A stretch of 64,000 nt of DNA from an uncultured Collinsella sp. (GCA_900540995.1 UQHO01000007.1:1-64000), one strand, 5' to 3'. Positions 17,809-26,559 are shown, counted from the stretch's first letter. The notes: generated by a model from the sequence alone, not told the origin. Program-made: numbers and translations.

Positions 17809-18411
17809 TTAGTCTTTGCAAATTACCTTTGAACCTTCACCATCAATTACAATTCCCTGACGGTTGTTAATTGGGCATAGATTCAAATCCGAAAACTCAG
17901 TCATTATTTTCTTGGTAACTTTCTTAAATGGTGCTGTAAGAAAATGCGGAAGAACATAGAAATCAATCAAATTAAGCCCTGCATCATCTTCTTGTGAGTA
18001 GTCCTCCGGCTTTTCATCCATTTGCTCGATATATTGGATGCTTGGAGCGCAAACAATCGCACCTGCCGATTCACCAATCATCAGTTTTCCCTTTGCCAAT
18101 TCTTTCTTCAACAGCTCATCCGTTCCCGTTTTACGGAGCTGGTCTATAAGGAAAAAAGAATTTCCGCCGGTAAAATAGATCACATCCGCATCTTCAAAAA
18201 GAGGCTGTATCGTTGAATAAGCCTCCGCTGAAATGTCAATTTCAGTTACGATTGCTCCCATCTTTTTGAATAATTTTCGAGCCGAGCCGACATAACCGGT
18301 GTAGCCTTCACGCAGCGAAGCTGTTGGAATAAATGCGACTTTTTTATTTTCAATTTCTTCCTTTATCAGACTCCCTACACTTGAAAAGTGAGAGCATAAA
18401 AACAGTTTCAT
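17809..18411 (-). CDS. Peptidase E / S51-family class I glutamine-amidotransferase-like protein
   Basis: 200 residues. MKLFLCSHF opening, a FTGGNSFFLIDQLRKTG block and the nucleophile motif GESAGAIV (catalytic Ser) are typical of peptidase E-like proteins, which cleave Asp-containing dipeptides or act on related substrates. AAGGAGA precedes ATG 18411. Its base composition is clearly AT-rich, with many A/T-ending codons (AAA, TTT, AAT), unlike all neighbours. With the flanking transposase scraps this points to transfer from a low-GC Firmicute. Confidence 0.88.
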   Translation of the reverse strand: MKLFLCSHFSSVGSLIKEEIENKKVAFIPTASLREGYTGYVGSARKLFKKMGAIVTEIDISAEAYSTIQPLFEDADVIYFTGGNSFFLIDQLRKTGTDELLKKELAKGKLMIGESAGAIVCAPSIQYIEQMDEKPEDYSQEDDAGLNLIDFYVLPHFLTAPFKKVTKKIMTEFSDLNLCPINNRQGIVIDGEGSKVICKD

Positions 18412-18548
18412 CAATATTCTCCTTTATATATAAATTCTTATTTGTTGAACTAAGCCGTGTATACCATACTCTCCAATGAAAGAACGCCCTGATATAGCGA
18501 AATTTTGCCGTTTTCCTGCGTACGTGCGTACACACTCCACAGGAATTC

Positions 18549-18600
18549 TAAGGGGCCTGCCCCCTTAGCACACGGACTTTGGAACAAAGTCTAGTGTGCT
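18549..18600. repeat. Two adjacent hairpins in the foreign segment
   Basis: TAAGGGG/CCCCTTA (18549-18567, 5-nt loop) is followed by AGCACAC/GTGTGCT (18567-18573 with 18594-18600) enclosing GACTTTG/CAAAGTC with a GAA loop. The second structure begins just after the stop of a minus-strand open frame ending near 18599, so on that strand both could act as 3' structure. Confidence 0.6.
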
Positions 18601-18708
18601 ACGCCTTGCCAGAGGTGTACAGGCTCCCGGTATGCACGTACGAAGCAATTGCCATCAATGCGCCATATAAGTGGCGATCAAGTTCGCATAAAGCGACCTT
18701 GATCCCGC

Positions 18709-18751
18709 AAAACAAAAGGCAGGATACCATCACCACGATGATACCCTGCCT
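18709..18751 (-). terminator. Terminator-like inverted repeat, minus direction
   Basis: Arms 18717-18731 and 18737-18751 match at 13 of 15 positions with a 5-nt loop; on the minus strand the stem is followed by TTTTGTTTTG. It may instead lie inside the open frame described above. Confidence 0.4.
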
Positions 18752-18806
18752 CTGTTCGTTCTTGTTTACCGTTCCGAGTAGTCCTTCCGCAGAATTTCCG
18801 ATAAAC

Positions 18807-18854
18807 AAAAAACGTACCCGAACCCTTTCTCGTAAAGAATCGGGTTCGAGTACG
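18807..18854 (-). terminator. Intrinsic terminator, minus direction
   Basis: On the minus strand CGTACTCGAACCC pairs with GGGTTCGGGTACG over 13 bp (one G-T pair), with a 16-nt loop, followed by TTTTTTG. It lies downstream of the alcohol dehydrogenase gene. Confidence 0.7.
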
Positions 18855-18875
18855 AACTGAATGCTGGAGCAATAA

Positions 18876-18916
18876 AAAACCACCAGAAAGGTGCCCGTCC
18901 CCTTTGTGGTGGTTTT
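18876..18916 (-). repeat. 41-bp hairpin element, copy 1
   Basis: On the minus strand the element starts AAAACCACCACAAAGGGGAC and ends TGGTGGTTTT; stem of 10 outer pairs plus AAAGG/CCTTT. It lies 10 bases after the alcohol dehydrogenase stop. It matches 38 of 41 bases of the element at 26518-26558 on the other strand. The flanking T-run suggests it also terminates transcription. Confidence 0.85.
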
Positions 18917-18925
18917 GGGTCAGTC

Positions 18926-20008
18926 CTAGAGCGTGTGGCCGTAGGCGTTGGCGGCCTTGATGGCGGCGGCGAATTTCTCGTCGGTGAAGGGCTCCGGGTT
19001 TCCCTGCTTCCACTCGTTGGTGGCGTGCGCGTATTCACATAGGGCGGGGATATCGGCCTCGGAAAGCCCGACCTGCTCAAGCGTTACGGGCAGCCCCATC
19101 TGCTTGTTAAAGGCGGCGTAGCGCTCAAGGTTCTCGGTGTCGCCCGTGTAGGCAAAAAGCACGAGCACGCCCAGGCTCACGACCTCGCCGTGCAGGTAGG
19201 TGCCCTCGCGCGGAATGCTGCACGTGGCGTTGTAGAACGCATGCGCCACGCTCGAGTTGTAGTAGTAATCGTTTTGGTTGGTCAGGTTGGAGACATAGCC
19301 TGTGTTGACCACGATATCGAGCGCGATTTGCTTGACGGCCTCGGAGGATAGGTCCTGGCGGACGTCCTCAAGACCCTGCACGCCATAGGTAAACAGCGGC
19401 TCGGAGCAGGTGTGTGCGAGCGCCAGGCCAAGCCCGGCGGTGTGCTCCAGGTTACCGGCGCTCGTGGCGTATTCGACCTCGGGCTGCTTGGACAGGGCAT
19501 CGCCCACGCCGGCCCAGAAATACTCCGCCGGTGCCTCGGCGATGATCTTGGGGTTGATGAAGATGTGCGCGGGGCGTTTGGGGTACGAATAGCCCTCGAG
19601 CGAGCCGTCGTCGTTGTAGACAACGGCAATGGCGGTCGCGGCCGAGCAGTTGGAGCAGATCGTCGGGACGGTGAAGACGATCTTCTTGAGTTCGATGGCC
19701 GCCGTCTTGACGGTGTCGAGCGCCTTGCCGCCGCCGCATGCGATAAGCACGTCAGCTTCCTGGCAGGCAGGGGAGTTCACGACCTTGGCGATATTGGCAC
19801 GCGTACTGTTGGTGCCATAGACGCGCGTCTCCAGAATCTCGACGTCGGTACCTGCCAGCGCAGCTTCGATACCTGGAAGTGCTGCGGCCAGTGCCCGCTT
19901 GCCACCGACGATCGCGACCTTGGTCGCTCCGTACTCGGCCAGCGCGCCGGGTAGCTCGTCAAAGCAGTCTTCGCCGACGGTATAGTCGCTCATTCCTATT
20001 GTGCGCAT
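18926..20008 (-). CDS. Iron-containing alcohol/glycerol dehydrogenase family protein
   Basis: 360 residues. The NAD-binding GGGKALDTVK block is at about residue 92, and metal ligands are expected from GVGDALSK (Asp), SVAHAFYN (His) and LHGEVVSLG (His), all present. The family oxidises polyols or reduces aldehydes; the GldA-like spacing suggests glycerol or a related polyol, but substrate is not readable. AGAAGG precedes ATG 20008. No operon partners; followed by two to three terminator-like hairpins. Confidence 0.92.
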   Translation of the reverse strand: MRTIGMSDYTVGEDCFDELPGALAEYGATKVAIVGGKRALAAALPGIEAALAGTDVEILETRVYGTNSTRANIAKVVNSPACQEADVLIACGGGKALDTVKTAAIELKKIVFTVPTICSNCSAATAIAVVYNDDGSLEGYSYPKRPAHIFINPKIIAEAPAEYFWAGVGDALSKQPEVEYATSAGNLEHTAGLGLALAHTCSEPLFTYGVQGLEDVRQDLSSEAVKQIALDIVVNTGYVSNLTNQNDYYYNSSVAHAFYNATCSIPREGTYLHGEVVSLGVLVLFAYTGDTENLERYAAFNKQMGLPVTLEQVGLSEADIPALCEYAHATNEWKQGNPEPFTDEKFAAAIKAANAYGHTL

Positions 20009-20122
20009 AGGTACCTTCTTTCCTTCGATAAAGTGCTTTCAGGTATTTTGCTCCAAGTGAGTGCTTGCGACCGTAAGAAATTTCTAAAGTATGAAACCGA
20101 TGTTGAGGGTTTTTCGCCGGCG

Positions 20123-20150
20123 TTGACCGTGCTACCATACAGCGCATAAG
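20123..20150 (+). promoter_or_regulatory. Putative promoter of the ileS leader
   Basis: TTGACC (20123-20128) and CATAAG (20145-20150), 16 bp apart, match -35/-10 boxes in part and would start transcription just before the T-box stem I. Confidence 0.5.
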
Positions 20151-20154
20151 CGTT

Positions 20155-20451
20155 GATGGGGACGAGTAGTCGGCCGTCCGTGTGCTACAGAGAACGGGGA
20201 GCGCTGAGAGCCCGTGCATGCGACCGATGAAAATCACCCCGGAGCTGCGGTCCCAACGGACGTGCCGCGCAGGTTCGTCTTAGTAGACATCGCCGAGATG
20301 GTCGTCGATACAGGCCAGCCGAGTAACGGATGCGAGCGCGCGAATACGCGGGCGAGGGCATCTAAGCTGGGTGGTTAAGCGAAGAGCTTTTACGGGCAGG
20401 CTGCCCGTTTTGTGGCGCTTCGTCCCAGCTTGTAGGGACGGGCGCTTTTTT
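20155..20451 (+). promoter_or_regulatory. T-box leader controlling ileS (Ile-specific)
   Basis: Stem I opens with GATGGGGACGAGTAG, the usual GA-motif side, and its return strand GAAAATCACCCC places ATC (20233-20235) as the specifier codon for isoleucine. Further on TGGT (20372-20375) is the T-box bulge for the tRNA ACCA end. AAGCTGGG (20364-20371) pairs exactly with CCCAGCTT (20424-20431) and AAGCG with CGCTT to form the antiterminator, which competes with the terminator at 20415-20451. An extra hairpin (CGGGCAG/CTGCCCG) sits inside the antiterminator. Uncharged tRNA-Ile should raise ileS expression. Confidence 0.93.
20415..20451 (+). terminator. T-box regulated terminator
   Basis: CGTCCC (20421-20426) pairs with GGGACG (20435-20440), extended by GCGC/GCGC (20415-20418 with 20442-20445), then TTTTTT. 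Its left arm is shared with the antiterminator. Confidence 0.92.
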
Positions 20452-20494
20452 GGTGCCCAACGGGCGTGCGCGCCCACGACATGAAAGGGGTACC

Positions 20495-23296
20495 GTGGCA
20501 AACGAGTACAAGCAGACGATGAATCTGCCCAAAACCGGATTTCCCATGCGTGCCGGTCTTTCCAAGTCCGAGCCCAAGCGACTCAAGGACTGGCAGGACA
20601 ACAAAGTCTACGAGCAGGTTCTGAGGAAGAACGAGGGTCACAAGAAGTTCGTGCTGCACGACGGTCCTCCGTACGCCAACGGCCCGATCCACATCGGCCA
20701 TGCCATGAACAAGATCTCCAAGGACATGATCAATCGTTACTGGATGATGCAGGGCTATGAGGTTCCCTACGTCCCCGGTTGGGACTGCCACGGCCAGCCG
20801 ATCGAGCACAAGGTCGAGGAGAAGCTCGGCACCGAGAAGTTCAACCAGACTTCCACGGCTAAGATCCGCGAGCTTTGCAATAAGTTCGCTGTCGAGAACA
20901 TCGAGCTGCAGAAGGCCGGCTTCCGCCGCCTGGGCGTTCTCGGCGACTGGGACAACCCGTACCTGACGCTCTATCACCAGCATGACGCCGCCGACATCGA
21001 GGTCTTCAAGGCCATGTTCGACAAGGGCATGATTTATCGCGGTCACAAGCCCGTCCACTGGTGCAAGCACTGCCACACCGCGCTTGCCGAGGCCGAGATC
21101 GAGTACTCCGATGAGACGAGCCCGTCCATCTTCGTGCGCTTTGAGATGACCTCCAAGCCCGCCGGCCTCGAGAACTTCGACGGCCCGGTTGACTTTATCA
21201 TTTGGACGACCACGCCGTGGACCATCCCCTCCGACCAGGCCGTTTCCCTCAAGCCCGGTGCCGCCTATGTCGCCGTTGAGCACGAGGGTCGTGCCGAGGT
21301 CATGCTCGAGGACCTGGCTCCCAAGTGCTGCGAGGAGTTTGGTTGGGAGTACACCCCGGTTATGGTCGACGGTAAGCCCTATGTGGTTCCCGCCGAGACC
21401 TTCCACCACATTCATTATAAGCAGCCGATCTTTGACGGTGTCGAGGGCGTGGCGCTGCTGGCCGATTACGTCGGTGTCGATGACGGTACCGGTATCGTCC
21501 ACAACTCGCCCGGCCATGGCGTCGACGACTACTTCGCCTGCCTCAAGGAGGGCATCACCGACATCTGCATGCCGGTCGATGACGACGGTAAGTTCTACAC
21601 CGGCGAGGAGTTTGGTACCGGTGGCCCCTTCAGCGGTATGGACACCGATGAGGCCAACCCGCATATCATCGAGTTCCTGCGCGAGCGCGGCACCCTGGTC
21701 CTCGAGAAGAAGATCACGCACAGCTATCCGCACTGCTGGCGCTGTAAGCACCCTGTGCTTTTCCGTGCTACCGACCAGTGGTTTGTCTCGATGGACAAGA
21801 CCGGTTTGCGCGAGCAGGCCGGCAAGGAGGTCCGTGAGAACGTCAAGTGGTATCCGGCTCACGCCGCCAACCGCATTGGCGCCATGGTCGAGCAGCGTCC
21901 TGACTGGTGCATCAGCCGTCAGCGCAACTGGGGCGTGCCTATCCCCAGCTACACCTGCGCCGACTGCGGCGAGAAGGTCATGAACGACGCTACGCTCGAC
22001 GCCGTCATCAAGCTCTTCCACGAGAAGGGCTCCGACGCCTGGTTCACCGACGCTCCCGAGAGCTACCTGGGCGAGGCCTGCGTCTGCCCCAAGTGCGGCG
22101 GCCATCACCTCAAGGCCGATAAGGACATCCTCGACGTGTGGTGGGACTCCGGCGTCTCCTGGAAGGCCGTCTGCGAGTATCGCCCCGAGCTTGAGTACCC
22201 GGCGGACGTGTATCTCGAGGGCTCCGACCAGCACCGCGGTTGGTTCCAGAGCTCACTGCTTACCTCGGTGGGTGCCAACGGCCACGCTCCGTACAAGGCA
22301 GTCGTCTCGCAGGGCTTCACGCTCGACGGCCAGGGCCGCAAGATGTCCAAGTCGCTCGGCAACGTCATCGACCCCAACAAGGTCTGTGACGAGATGGGCG
22401 CCGACATCATCCGCCTGTGGGTCGCCTCCGTCGATACTAGCTCCGACGTCTCCATCGACCACGAGATTCTCGCTCGTACGTCCGATGCCTACCGTCGCTT
22501 CCGCAACACGCTGCGCTTCCTGCTTTCTGAGCTCGAGGGCCAGTTTGAGCCCGAGACCGACGGCGTCGCTTTTGCCGACCTGCTTCCGCTCGACAAGCTC
22601 ATGGTTGCCCGTCTGACCCAGGTCCAGGCCGAGGTCGACGACGCTTACTCTTGCTACGAGTTCCCGCGCGCTTACCGTGCGCTTTACGACTTCGTGGTTA
22701 CCGAGCTTTCAAACGTGTACCTCGACGCCCTGAAGGACCGTCTGTACTGCGACAAGCCCGGTTCGCTCGAGCGCCGCAGTGCCCAGACCGTGCTGGCCGA
22801 GCTCTTCTCGATGCTCATGCGCGATCTGCAGCCGATTCTGTCCTACACCGTCGACGAGGCCATGGTCTATGCGCCCGCCGGCTGCGTCGACCACCAGAAG
22901 TACGCCGCGCTGCTCGATTGGTACAAGTCGCCCATCACGGTTGACGAGGCCAATGAGTTTGAGGGTGTGCTCGAGGCTTCACTCGAGCTTCGTAGCGCCG
23001 TGACCAAGGCCCTTGAGGATGCCCGCTCCGTCGGCACCTTCACCAAGAGCCAGCAGGTCCGTGTCAAGGCGGTCGTTCCCGCCGAGATGTATGCGCTGCT
23101 GACCGGCGATAAGGCCGTTGACCTGGCCGAGTTCTACATCGTCTCCGATGTTGAGCTGACCCAGGGCGAGGAACTCTCCGTTGCCATCGAGGCAGCCGAG
23201 GGCGAGTGCTGCGACCGTTGCTGGAACTATCGCACCACCGTCGGCGAGTACAACGGCCACGCGCATATCTGCAAGCGCTGCGCAAATGCCCTTTAA
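20495..23296 (+). CDS. ileS: Isoleucyl-tRNA synthetase
   Basis: 933 residues. Class I motifs: HIGH in PPYANGPIHIGHAMNK near residue 60 and KMSKS in GRKMSKSLG near 618. The editing domain lies between (WTTTPWTIPS, GTGIVH block). The C-terminal zinc site is CDRCWNY with CKRC at the very end. GTG 20495 is 4 bases after AAAGGGG. It is regulated by the T-box upstream and ends in a strong terminator. Confidence 0.98.
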   Translation: MANEYKQTMNLPKTGFPMRAGLSKSEPKRLKDWQDNKVYEQVLRKNEGHKKFVLHDGPPYANGPIHIGHAMNKISKDMINRYWMMQGYEVPYVPGWDCHGQPIEHKVEEKLGTEKFNQTSTAKIRELCNKFAVENIELQKAGFRRLGVLGDWDNPYLTLYHQHDAADIEVFKAMFDKGMIYRGHKPVHWCKHCHTALAEAEIEYSDETSPSIFVRFEMTSKPAGLENFDGPVDFIIWTTTPWTIPSDQAVSLKPGAAYVAVEHEGRAEVMLEDLAPKCCEEFGWEYTPVMVDGKPYVVPAETFHHIHYKQPIFDGVEGVALLADYVGVDDGTGIVHNSPGHGVDDYFACLKEGITDICMPVDDDGKFYTGEEFGTGGPFSGMDTDEANPHIIEFLRERGTLVLEKKITHSYPHCWRCKHPVLFRATDQWFVSMDKTGLREQAGKEVRENVKWYPAHAANRIGAMVEQRPDWCISRQRNWGVPIPSYTCADCGEKVMNDATLDAVIKLFHEKGSDAWFTDAPESYLGEACVCPKCGGHHLKADKDILDVWWDSGVSWKAVCEYRPELEYPADVYLEGSDQHRGWFQSSLLTSVGANGHAPYKAVVSQGFTLDGQGRKMSKSLGNVIDPNKVCDEMGADIIRLWVASVDTSSDVSIDHEILARTSDAYRRFRNTLRFLLSELEGQFEPETDGVAFADLLPLDKLMVARLTQVQAEVDDAYSCYEFPRAYRALYDFVVTELSNVYLDALKDRLYCDKPGSLERRSAQTVLAELFSMLMRDLQPILSYTVDEAMVYAPAGCVDHQKYAALLDWYKSPITVDEANEFEGVLEASLELRSAVTKALEDARSVGTFTKSQQVRVKAVVPAEMYALLTGDKAVDLAEFYIVSDVELTQGEELSVAIEAAEGECCDRCWNYRTTVGEYNGHAHICKRCANAL

Positions 23297-23366
23297 GGCA
23301 CGGTAACTCGGCATTTTAGTTATAGGGAGAATTTGGACGCCTTCGACCCATTTGCTCCGCTGAATA

Positions 23367-23405
23367 AAAGCGGCATTCTGTTTTTCGGAATGCCGCTTTC
23401 TTTTT
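23367..23405 (+). terminator. Intrinsic terminator after ileS
   Basis: Perfect 12-bp stem AAAGCGGCATTC (23367-23378) with GAATGCCGCTTT (23388-23399), followed by CTTTTT. Confidence 0.92.
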
Positions 23406-23518
23406 ATGCTGGTTATTTATCTGGCGTTAGCGAATATGTCGTGCGCTCTGCGTGTGGCAATATAAGATGGTTAATTGCTTTAAACGGAATTCGATGTTCT
23501 TGAGGGTAGGGGATTGAT

Positions 23519-24118
23519 TTGGGTCGTGCTGGGGGTATGACGCCGCCTTTGCGTTGGCGGTTGGGTGTTGCTGGTGGGGTGGCGCTGGTTGTGCTGCTTC
23601 TTGACCAGCTGACCAAGCTTGCGGTTCGTGCCGTGGGCGACGCTTTGCATGTGACCGTCATCCCCGGTGTCATTGACTTTATGTTTGTCCGTAATATCGG
23701 TGCTGCCTTTAGCATGGGCGAGGGGCATGGCGTTGCGTTCGCTTTGCTGGCGCTTGCGGTCATTGTCGCCATTGCCGTGTACTTGCTTCGCACGCCCCAG
23801 CTTGCTCGCTTGGAGGTTGTGGGCATGGCCATGGTCGTGGGTGGCGCCATTGGCAACGCGATCGATCGCCTGGCTTTTGGCTTTGTGACCGATTTTATTG
23901 CCACCACCTTCATCGACTTTCCCGTCTTTAACGTGGCCGATATCGGCATCACCGTAGGCGTTGTGCTTGCCCTCATCGGCTACATGTTCTTGAGCCCTGC
24001 GGCCCGCGAAGTCGATGCGACTGCCGAGCTCAATGCCCGTGATGAGGCCCGCGCCAAGCGCAAAGCCAAGCAGCGTGGGGAGCGTGCCCGCAAGATTCGC
24101 GAAAGGAATGAGCGTTAA
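23519..24118 (+). CDS. lspA: Lipoprotein signal peptidase (SPase II)
   Basis: 199 residues with four membrane helices. The catalytic Asp residues fall in GNAIDRLAFG and FNVADIGIT, and the NIGAAFSMG block is the usual third motif. TTG 23519 has AGGGGA 5 bases upstream; ATG 23537 is the alternative. After the last helix there is an unusual 45-residue, strongly charged cytoplasmic tail rich in Arg, Lys and Glu. It would process lipoproteins such as those encoded at 61-63 kb. Its stop overlaps the next ATG. Confidence 0.95.
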   Translation: MGRAGGMTPPLRWRLGVAGGVALVVLLLDQLTKLAVRAVGDALHVTVIPGVIDFMFVRNIGAAFSMGEGHGVAFALLALAVIVAIAVYLLRTPQLARLEVVGMAMVVGGAIGNAIDRLAFGFVTDFIATTFIDFPVFNVADIGITVGVVLALIGYMFLSPAAREVDATAELNARDEARAKRKAKQRGERARKIRERNER

Positions 24119-25131
24119 TGGCCGACATCCATATTCTTGTTGCCGACGATTGCTCTGGCCAGCGTCTCGACGCCTTTCTGGGTGCCAACGACGGCTGCCC
24201 CACGCGCTCTGCCTGCGCGCATCTGATCGAGGGCGGCGCCGTAATCGTGAACGGCGAGACCTGCCTATCAAAAAAATATGCTGTGCGCTCCGGTGACCGC
24301 ATCTCGGTCGACCTGCCCGAGCCGCATGATCCCACTGATGTGATTCCCGAGGCCATCCCCCTCGATATCCGTTACGAGGACGACTACCTCATCGTGCTCT
24401 CCAAGCAGCGCGGCCTGGTGTGCCATCCCGCCCATGGCCACGAGAGCGGCACGCTTGCGAACGCTCTGGTCTACCACTGCGGCATTGACCATCTGGGTAC
24501 CGTGCAGGGTGAGGACCGCCCCGGCATCGTGCATCGTTTAGATCGCGATACCTCGGGCCTCATGCTTGCGGCAAAAGACGACGACACGCAGCGCGCGCTC
24601 CAAAATCTCATTCGCACGCGCACGCTCGATCGTCGCTATATCACGCTCGTTCACGGACATATCGCTATGGATGAGGGCACCATTAACACCGGCATTGCCC
24701 GTTCTACGCGTGACCGTGTCAAGATGGCCGTTTCGGACGATCCTTTCGCGCGCCAGGCCATTACGACCTTTAAGGTCCTCGAGCGCTTCGATTCCACGCG
24801 TTTTGACGACGGCTATACGCTCGTCGAGTGCCACCTGTTTACGGGCCGCACACATCAGATTCGCGTGCATATGCGCCATATCAACCACGCCTGCGTGGGC
24901 GATCCGCTCTACGGCAAGTGCGATGCACGCGCCGATCAGGGTCTGACCAGGCAATTCCTTCATTCCTGGCGTGTTGCATTCGACCATCCCGTGACGGGGG
25001 AGCGCATTGAGTGCCGCGACGAGCTACCGTGGGATCTCGCCGCGGTTCTTGACGACCTGGCCCCGCGCTCACTTGGCCGCACCGCTGCCGGCGACGAAAT
25101 CGTTCCGCAGCTCGGTCTGCTCGGAGCCTAG
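24118..25131 (+). CDS. RluA/RluD-family pseudouridine synthase
   Basis: 337 residues. An N-terminal S4 RNA-binding domain (residues about 14-75, with IEGGAVIVNG) precedes the catalytic domain with the Asp motif HRLDRDTSGLML and the later GRTHQIRVHM block. It isomerises uridine in 23S rRNA, probably the RluD positions; the exact site is inferred from family. Coupled to lspA by a one-base overlap, a pairing common in Gram-positives. Confidence 0.95.
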   Translation: MADIHILVADDCSGQRLDAFLGANDGCPTRSACAHLIEGGAVIVNGETCLSKKYAVRSGDRISVDLPEPHDPTDVIPEAIPLDIRYEDDYLIVLSKQRGLVCHPAHGHESGTLANALVYHCGIDHLGTVQGEDRPGIVHRLDRDTSGLMLAAKDDDTQRALQNLIRTRTLDRRYITLVHGHIAMDEGTINTGIARSTRDRVKMAVSDDPFARQAITTFKVLERFDSTRFDDGYTLVECHLFTGRTHQIRVHMRHINHACVGDPLYGKCDARADQGLTRQFLHSWRVAFDHPVTGERIECRDELPWDLAAVLDDLAPRSLGRTAAGDEIVPQLGLLGA

Positions 25132-25149
25132 CCAGTATTAGGTGGTTTC

Positions 25150-25176
25150 TTGAACTCGGTAAGCCTGCGGTAAGAT
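25150..25176 (+). promoter_or_regulatory. Possible promoter of the glycosyltransferase gene
   Basis: TTGAAC (25150-25155) and TAAGAT (25171-25176) resemble -35/-10 boxes but are only 15 bp apart; other -10 choices nearby are equally weak. Confidence 0.3.
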
Positions 25177-25213
25177 ATACGGTTGTTTACGTAACGCGTT
25201 CTCGGGAGCCTGC

Positions 25214-26509
25214 ATGCTCGCCTTTTTACAAACCAACACACCCATCGTGATCTTCAACCAGATTGTTGTCACGCTGCTCACGGTCTGCTTTCTGTACCAG
25301 GTGGTCTTCTTTGTCATTGGCGCTCTTCGTGGCGAGGTCGCGCCTCCCAAGGCCAAAAAACTTCACCGCTATGCCTTCTTCATTGCTGCGCATAACGAGG
25401 AAGCCGTAATTGCCAATCTCGTACGCTCCATCAAGGACCAGGACTATCCGTCCGAGCTTATCGAGGTCTTTGTCGTTGCCGACGCCTGCACCGACAACAC
25501 CGCGCAGCTCGCACGCGAGGCCGGTGCCATTGTTTACGAGCGCAATGACCTGGCCCGCAAGGGCAAGAGCTGGGTCATGGACTTTGGTTTCGATCGCATT
25601 CTCAACGAGTATCCCGACACGTTTGAGGGCTACTTTATCTTCGATGCCGATAACGTTATCTCCCGCGATTACGTCTCCAAGATGAACGATGCCTTTGACC
25701 AGGGCTTCCATGTGGTCACGAGCTATCGTAACTCCAAGAATTTTGGCAGCTCGTGGATCTCGGCAGCTAATGCTACTTGGTACCTGCGCGAGGCGCGCTT
25801 TCTCAATAACGCGCGCAACATCTGCAAGACTTCTTGCGCTGTCTCTGGTTCGGGCTACCTCATCTCCGCCAGCGTTATCGAGGGCATGCACGGTTGGCAG
25901 TTCCATACGCTGACCGAGGATATTCAGTTCACCACGTTCTGCGCCATTCACGGCATTCGCATCGGTTATGCGCCTGCGGAGTTCTTTGACGAGCAACCCG
26001 TGACGTTCAAGGCATCCTGGAAGCAGCGTATGCGCTGGACCAAGGGCTTCTACCAGGTCTTTTTTACCTATGGCAAGCATCTTGTCAAATCGACGTTCCG
26101 CTATCATCGCTTTGCCGCGTACGACATGTTTATGACCATCGCTCCGGGCATGCTGCTGTCCCTGATCTCCATGCTCGCCAACGCGACGTTCCTGATCGTG
26201 GGCGGTCTTTCGCATGGTTTCTTGGCTACCGAAGTCGAGATGCAGGCGTGCGCCGCTTCGCTCATTATGACCTTCGCCATGATGTATCAGACGTTCTTTA
26301 TCCTGGCGCTGCTCACGACTATCTTTGAGTACAAGCACATTCACTGCGCGCAAAAGTGGCGTCTGGTGACTAACCTGTTTACCTTCCCGATCTTTATGTT
26401 CAGCTATATCCCCATCACGGTGGCCGCGTTGTTCCTGAAGGTCGACTGGGTGCCGACGCAGCACGCCGTCAACGTTACCCTTGACGAGGTCATGCAAGGC
26501 GCCAAATAA
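25214..26509 (+). CDS. Family 2 membrane glycosyltransferase
   Basis: 431 residues. An N-terminal membrane helix (about 12-35) is followed by a GT-A domain: AHNEEAVIANLVRSI, the metal-binding DADNVI, TEDIQF and the processive-type QRMRWTKGF (the Q..RW motif). Three or four helices follow from about residue 300. This is the architecture of processive beta-glycan synthases such as those making poly-N-acetylglucosamine or hyaluronan. Product unknown. GGGAG precedes ATG 25214. A hairpin element follows the stop by 9 bases. Confidence 0.92.
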   Translation: MLAFLQTNTPIVIFNQIVVTLLTVCFLYQVVFFVIGALRGEVAPPKAKKLHRYAFFIAAHNEEAVIANLVRSIKDQDYPSELIEVFVVADACTDNTAQLAREAGAIVYERNDLARKGKSWVMDFGFDRILNEYPDTFEGYFIFDADNVISRDYVSKMNDAFDQGFHVVTSYRNSKNFGSSWISAANATWYLREARFLNNARNICKTSCAVSGSGYLISASVIEGMHGWQFHTLTEDIQFTTFCAIHGIRIGYAPAEFFDEQPVTFKASWKQRMRWTKGFYQVFFTYGKHLVKSTFRYHRFAAYDMFMTIAPGMLLSLISMLANATFLIVGGLSHGFLATEVEMQACAASLIMTFAMMYQTFFILALLTTIFEYKHIHCAQKWRLVTNLFTFPIFMFSYIPITVAALFLKVDWVPTQHAVNVTLDEVMQGAK

Positions 26510-26517
26510 CCACCACC

Positions 26518-26559
26518 AAAACCACCACAAAGGGGACAGGCACCTGTGTGGTGGTTTTT
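26518..26559 (+). repeat. 41-bp hairpin element, copy 2 (terminator-like)
   Basis: AAAACCACCACA (26518-26529) pairs with TGTGGTGGTTTT (26547-26558), a 12-bp stem followed by more T. The loop carries GGGGACAGGCACC. It differs at 3 of 41 bases from the element at 18876-18916 on the opposite strand. Confidence 0.88.

Larger units (their letters stand above)
18599..18883 (-). other. Possible remnant of a small membrane protein in the foreign segment
   Basis: A minus-strand frame ends at the hairpins and its last 55 residues include a hydrophobic stretch (GIIVVMVSCLLFCGIKVALC) and end in HTGSLYTSGKA. I do not recognise it. The upstream part of the frame overlaps a strong terminator-like hairpin, and an inverted repeat (18717-18751) lies inside the hydrophobic region, so it may be a truncated gene or not coding at all. 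Confidence 0.2.
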
